Source of the DNA: Beijerinckiaceae bacterium
Lineage (GTDB): Bacteria; Pseudomonadota; Alphaproteobacteria; Rhizobiales; Beijerinckiaceae
Direction: 5' to 3'
DNA length: 7,128 bases
NCBI GenBank assembly: GCA_947458675.1
Contig: CANHAW010000104.1
Location: forward strand, 1-7,128
The notes beneath the pieces are model-generated. The model was not told the origin of the DNA. It worked only from the letters and a program-made list of their open reading frames with translations, and did not search any database. The translations under genes were made by a program, and so were the position numbers. This document shows positions 5,656-7,128 of the stretch, piece after piece. Each line of letters starts with the position of its first letter. Position 1 is the stretch's first letter.

Positions 5656-5809
5656 AGGGCCATTATGGGAGAAAGGCGCTTGCGCATAAAGGCGCGGCGG
5701 CCATTCTGCGCGCTGGTTGCGGCGTATAAAATAATGACGAGAAGAAATTCATAACATCAATAGCTTAGGAAAAACTTACTTCACATTTTCGCAATTCGCA
5801 GGCGCAACT

Positions 5810-5838
5810 TTGCCACAAGTTGGCCCGCGTATTAGATT
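5810..5838 (+). promoter_or_regulatory. Candidate promoter for the rfbF-rfbG operon
   Basis: TTGCCA (5810-5815, 5 of 6 to consensus) and TAGATT (5833-5838, 4 of 6) are separated by 17 bp. Transcription would start near 5845, leaving a leader of about 70 nt that is rich in T, up to the rfbF start at 5915. The 5690-5910 interval is visibly more AT-rich than the genes on either side. I see no clear stem-loop or riboswitch-like structure in the leader. Confidence 0.4.
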
Positions 5839-5914
5839 GTGGGCGTTTTATTTGACCGTGTTGATTTGCTGCCCTTGCGGCATTTTTTGTTTTTATTTCA
5901 GAGGTATTTTGAAG

Positions 5915-6685
5915 ATGAAGGCGGTACTTCTCGCCGGCGGATTGGGCACGCGCCTTGCCGAAGAAACCTCGTTGCGGCCCAAGCCCATGGTCGAGATCGG
6001 CGGCAAGCCGATCCTTTGGCACATTATGAAAATCTATTCCGCTCATGGTGTGAATGATTTCATTCTCTGCCTTGGATATCGCGGCTATCTGATCAAGGAA
6101 TTTTTCTCGAATTATTTTCTGCACATGTCGGATGTGACGTTCGATCTGGCGAAAAACAGTGTCGAGGTGCATCGGCGGCAGGCCGAGCCCTGGCGCGTCA
6201 CGCTTGTCGATACGGGCGAGCATACGCAAACGGGCGGGCGGCTGAAGCGTATCATCGAACATGTGGCCGATGAGGAATGTTTCGCGCTCACCTATGGCGA
6301 TGGCGTTGCCAATATCGACATTACGGCAGAACTTGCCTTTCATCGCGCCCATGGGCGGCTGGCGACGATTGCTGCTGTGCGACCGCCCGGCCGTTTCGGC
6401 ACAATGGCGCTCGACAATGAGCGCGTCGTGTCCTTTCGCGAGAAAGCGCAGGATGATTCCGGCTGGATCAATGGCGGCTTTTTTATCCTGTCGCCGAAAA
6501 TCATCGATCTGATTGCCGGCGATGAAACTGTGTTCGAGCGCGAGCCGCTGGAGCAATTGGTGGCGCGCCGGCAGCTGCAGGCCTTTCATCATCATGGTTT
6601 CTGGCAGCCGATGGATACGTTGCGCGACCGCAATCTGCTGGAAAATGCCTGGGCCAGCGGCGATGCGCCCTGGAGGATCTGGTGA
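5915..6685 (+). CDS. rfbF: Glucose-1-phosphate cytidylyltransferase
   Basis: This enzyme joins CTP and glucose-1-phosphate to give CDP-glucose and pyrophosphate, the first step of CDP-linked deoxysugar synthesis. The 256-residue length equals that of known RfbF/DdhA proteins. The nucleotidyltransferase signature is complete: LLAGGLGTRLAEET (residues 5-18), then RPKPMVEIGGKPILWHIMK (21-39). TYGDGVANID (126-135) contains the metal-binding Asp129, VRPPGRFGTM (155-164) follows, SFREK supplies a lysine at 177, and GWINGGFF spans 183-190. FWQPMDTLRD marks the C-terminal part. ATG 5915 is chosen over a frame open from 5810 because the family starts at MKAVLLAGG and GAGG lies 10 bases upstream, with GAAG closer. 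The stop overlaps the start of rfbG as GTGA, so the two are translationally coupled. It is cytoplasmic and probably the first gene of a surface-polysaccharide operon. Confidence 0.96.
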   Translation: MKAVLLAGGLGTRLAEETSLRPKPMVEIGGKPILWHIMKIYSAHGVNDFILCLGYRGYLIKEFFSNYFLHMSDVTFDLAKNSVEVHRRQAEPWRVTLVDTGEHTQTGGRLKRIIEHVADEECFALTYGDGVANIDITAELAFHRAHGRLATIAAVRPPGRFGTMALDNERVVSFREKAQDDSGWINGGFFILSPKIIDLIAGDETVFEREPLEQLVARRQLQAFHHHGFWQPMDTLRDRNLLENAWASGDAPWRIW

Positions 6686-7128
6686 GGCCGGAATTCTGGA
6701 AAGATCGCAGGGTTTTTGTCACCGGCCATACCGGGTTCAAGGGCGCATGGCTCGTGGCGCTGTTGAACCGTCTCGGGGCGCATGTGACCGGCTATGCGCT
6801 GGAGCCGCCCACCAAGCCGTCTTTGTTTGAAGCCGCACGGCTTCATGAGGGCATGGTCGATCTGCGCGCCGATGTGCGCGATGGGCCAGCGCTCGAAGAG
6901 GCCATGCGTCGCGCCGAGGCGGATATTGTTATTCATCTGGCCGCGCAATCTCTGGTGCGCGCCTCTTACAAAGATCCGTTGGGCACATATGAAACCAATG
7001 TCATGGGCACAGCCCATGTATTGAATGCCGCCCGCAGTGCTGCACCTGATGTTGTGCTGATCACGACCACCGATAAAGTCTATCAGCATGGCGAGCTCAA
7101 CCGTCCGTTTCGCGAAGACGATCCGCTG
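6682..7128 (+). CDS. rfbG: CDP-glucose 4,6-dehydratase, 3' end cut by window edge
   Basis: The first 149 codons of a short-chain dehydrogenase/reductase of the extended type are present and run in frame off the right edge. FWKDRRVFVTGHTGFKGAWL near residues 5-24 holds the NAD-binding GxxGFxG loop (GHTGFKG, 15-21) typical of RfbG. It is followed by the IVIHLAAQSLVRASY segment, NVMGT, and TTTDKVY at 128-134. The catalytic YxxxK lies beyond the window. The enzyme converts CDP-glucose, the product of the preceding gene, to CDP-4-keto-6-deoxyglucose. Start is GTG 6682, overlapping the rfbF TGA by 4 bp; GGAGG (6672-6676) sits 5 bases upstream. Family likeness begins at residue 3-4 (PEFW), which supports this start. 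What sugar is made depends on genes to the right (for example an RfbH-type dehydratase for 3,6-dideoxyhexoses). Confidence 0.95.
   Translation, partial: MRPEFWKDRRVFVTGHTGFKGAWLVALLNRLGAHVTGYALEPPTKPSLFEAARLHEGMVDLRADVRDGPALEEAMRRAEADIVIHLAAQSLVRASYKDPLGTYETNVMGTAHVLNAARSAAPDVVLITTTDKVYQHGELNRPFREDDPL

Noticed and set aside
5765..6595. Minus-strand open frame of 276 codons opposite rfbF
   Set aside because: rfbF on the plus strand has every family motif; the antisense frame is a shadow.
1..7128. CRISPR arrays, insertion sequences, phage genes, toxin-antitoxin pairs or defence genes
   Set aside because: No spaced direct repeats, transposase or integrase motifs, or known defence domains were seen on either strand.

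Overview
The window looks like a piece of an alphaproteobacterial chromosome, probably of the order Hyphomicrobiales. The basis is the moderately high GC content, the GntR/FCD-regulated catabolic operon with Bug-type and NitT/TauT-type binding proteins, the form of the two tRNAs, and promoter-like sequences with a conserved TTG -35 core. The genus cannot be fixed from the sequence alone.

Region 1 (1-4653, all minus strand) is a nitrogen-scavenging block. In transcription order it holds an orphan TctC/Bug-type periplasmic binding protein (4653-3631), a GntR/FCD regulator (3551-2895), the amidase part of allophanate hydrolase (2717-1353), a separate gene for the allophanate hydrolase C-terminal domain (1356-928, joined by an ATGA overlap), and a NitT/TauT-type ABC transporter binding protein (893-1, running off the left edge). 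Allophanate hydrolase is the last step in breakdown of urea (by urea carboxylase), biuret, cyanurate and carboxylated guanidine derivatives. The block therefore probably imports such a compound and frees its nitrogen as ammonium. The enzyme that makes allophanate is not in the window and may lie to the left with the ABC permease and ATPase genes.

Region 2 (about 4700-5130) holds two divergent tRNA genes, tRNA-Pro(CGG) on the minus strand and tRNA-Gln(TTG) on the plus strand. About 197 bp separate them and contain a plausible promoter for each.

Region 3 (5131-5655, minus) is an unrecognised gene for a largely coiled-coil protein. It converges on the tRNA-Gln gene with only 4 bp between them, and its true start is unclear.

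Region 4 (5656-7128, plus) begins with a more AT-rich leader and promoter candidate. It then enters a surface-polysaccharide sugar pathway: glucose-1-phosphate cytidylyltransferase (rfbF) followed, with a GTGA overlap, by CDP-glucose 4,6-dehydratase (rfbG, cut by the right edge). These two steps make CDP-4-keto-6-deoxyglucose, the precursor of dideoxy and branched sugars in O-antigens.

I did not find a clearly new biological system. The most notable points are the split allophanate hydrolase, the pairing of two unrelated binding proteins around it, and the coiled-coil gene with an open but start-less upstream extension.
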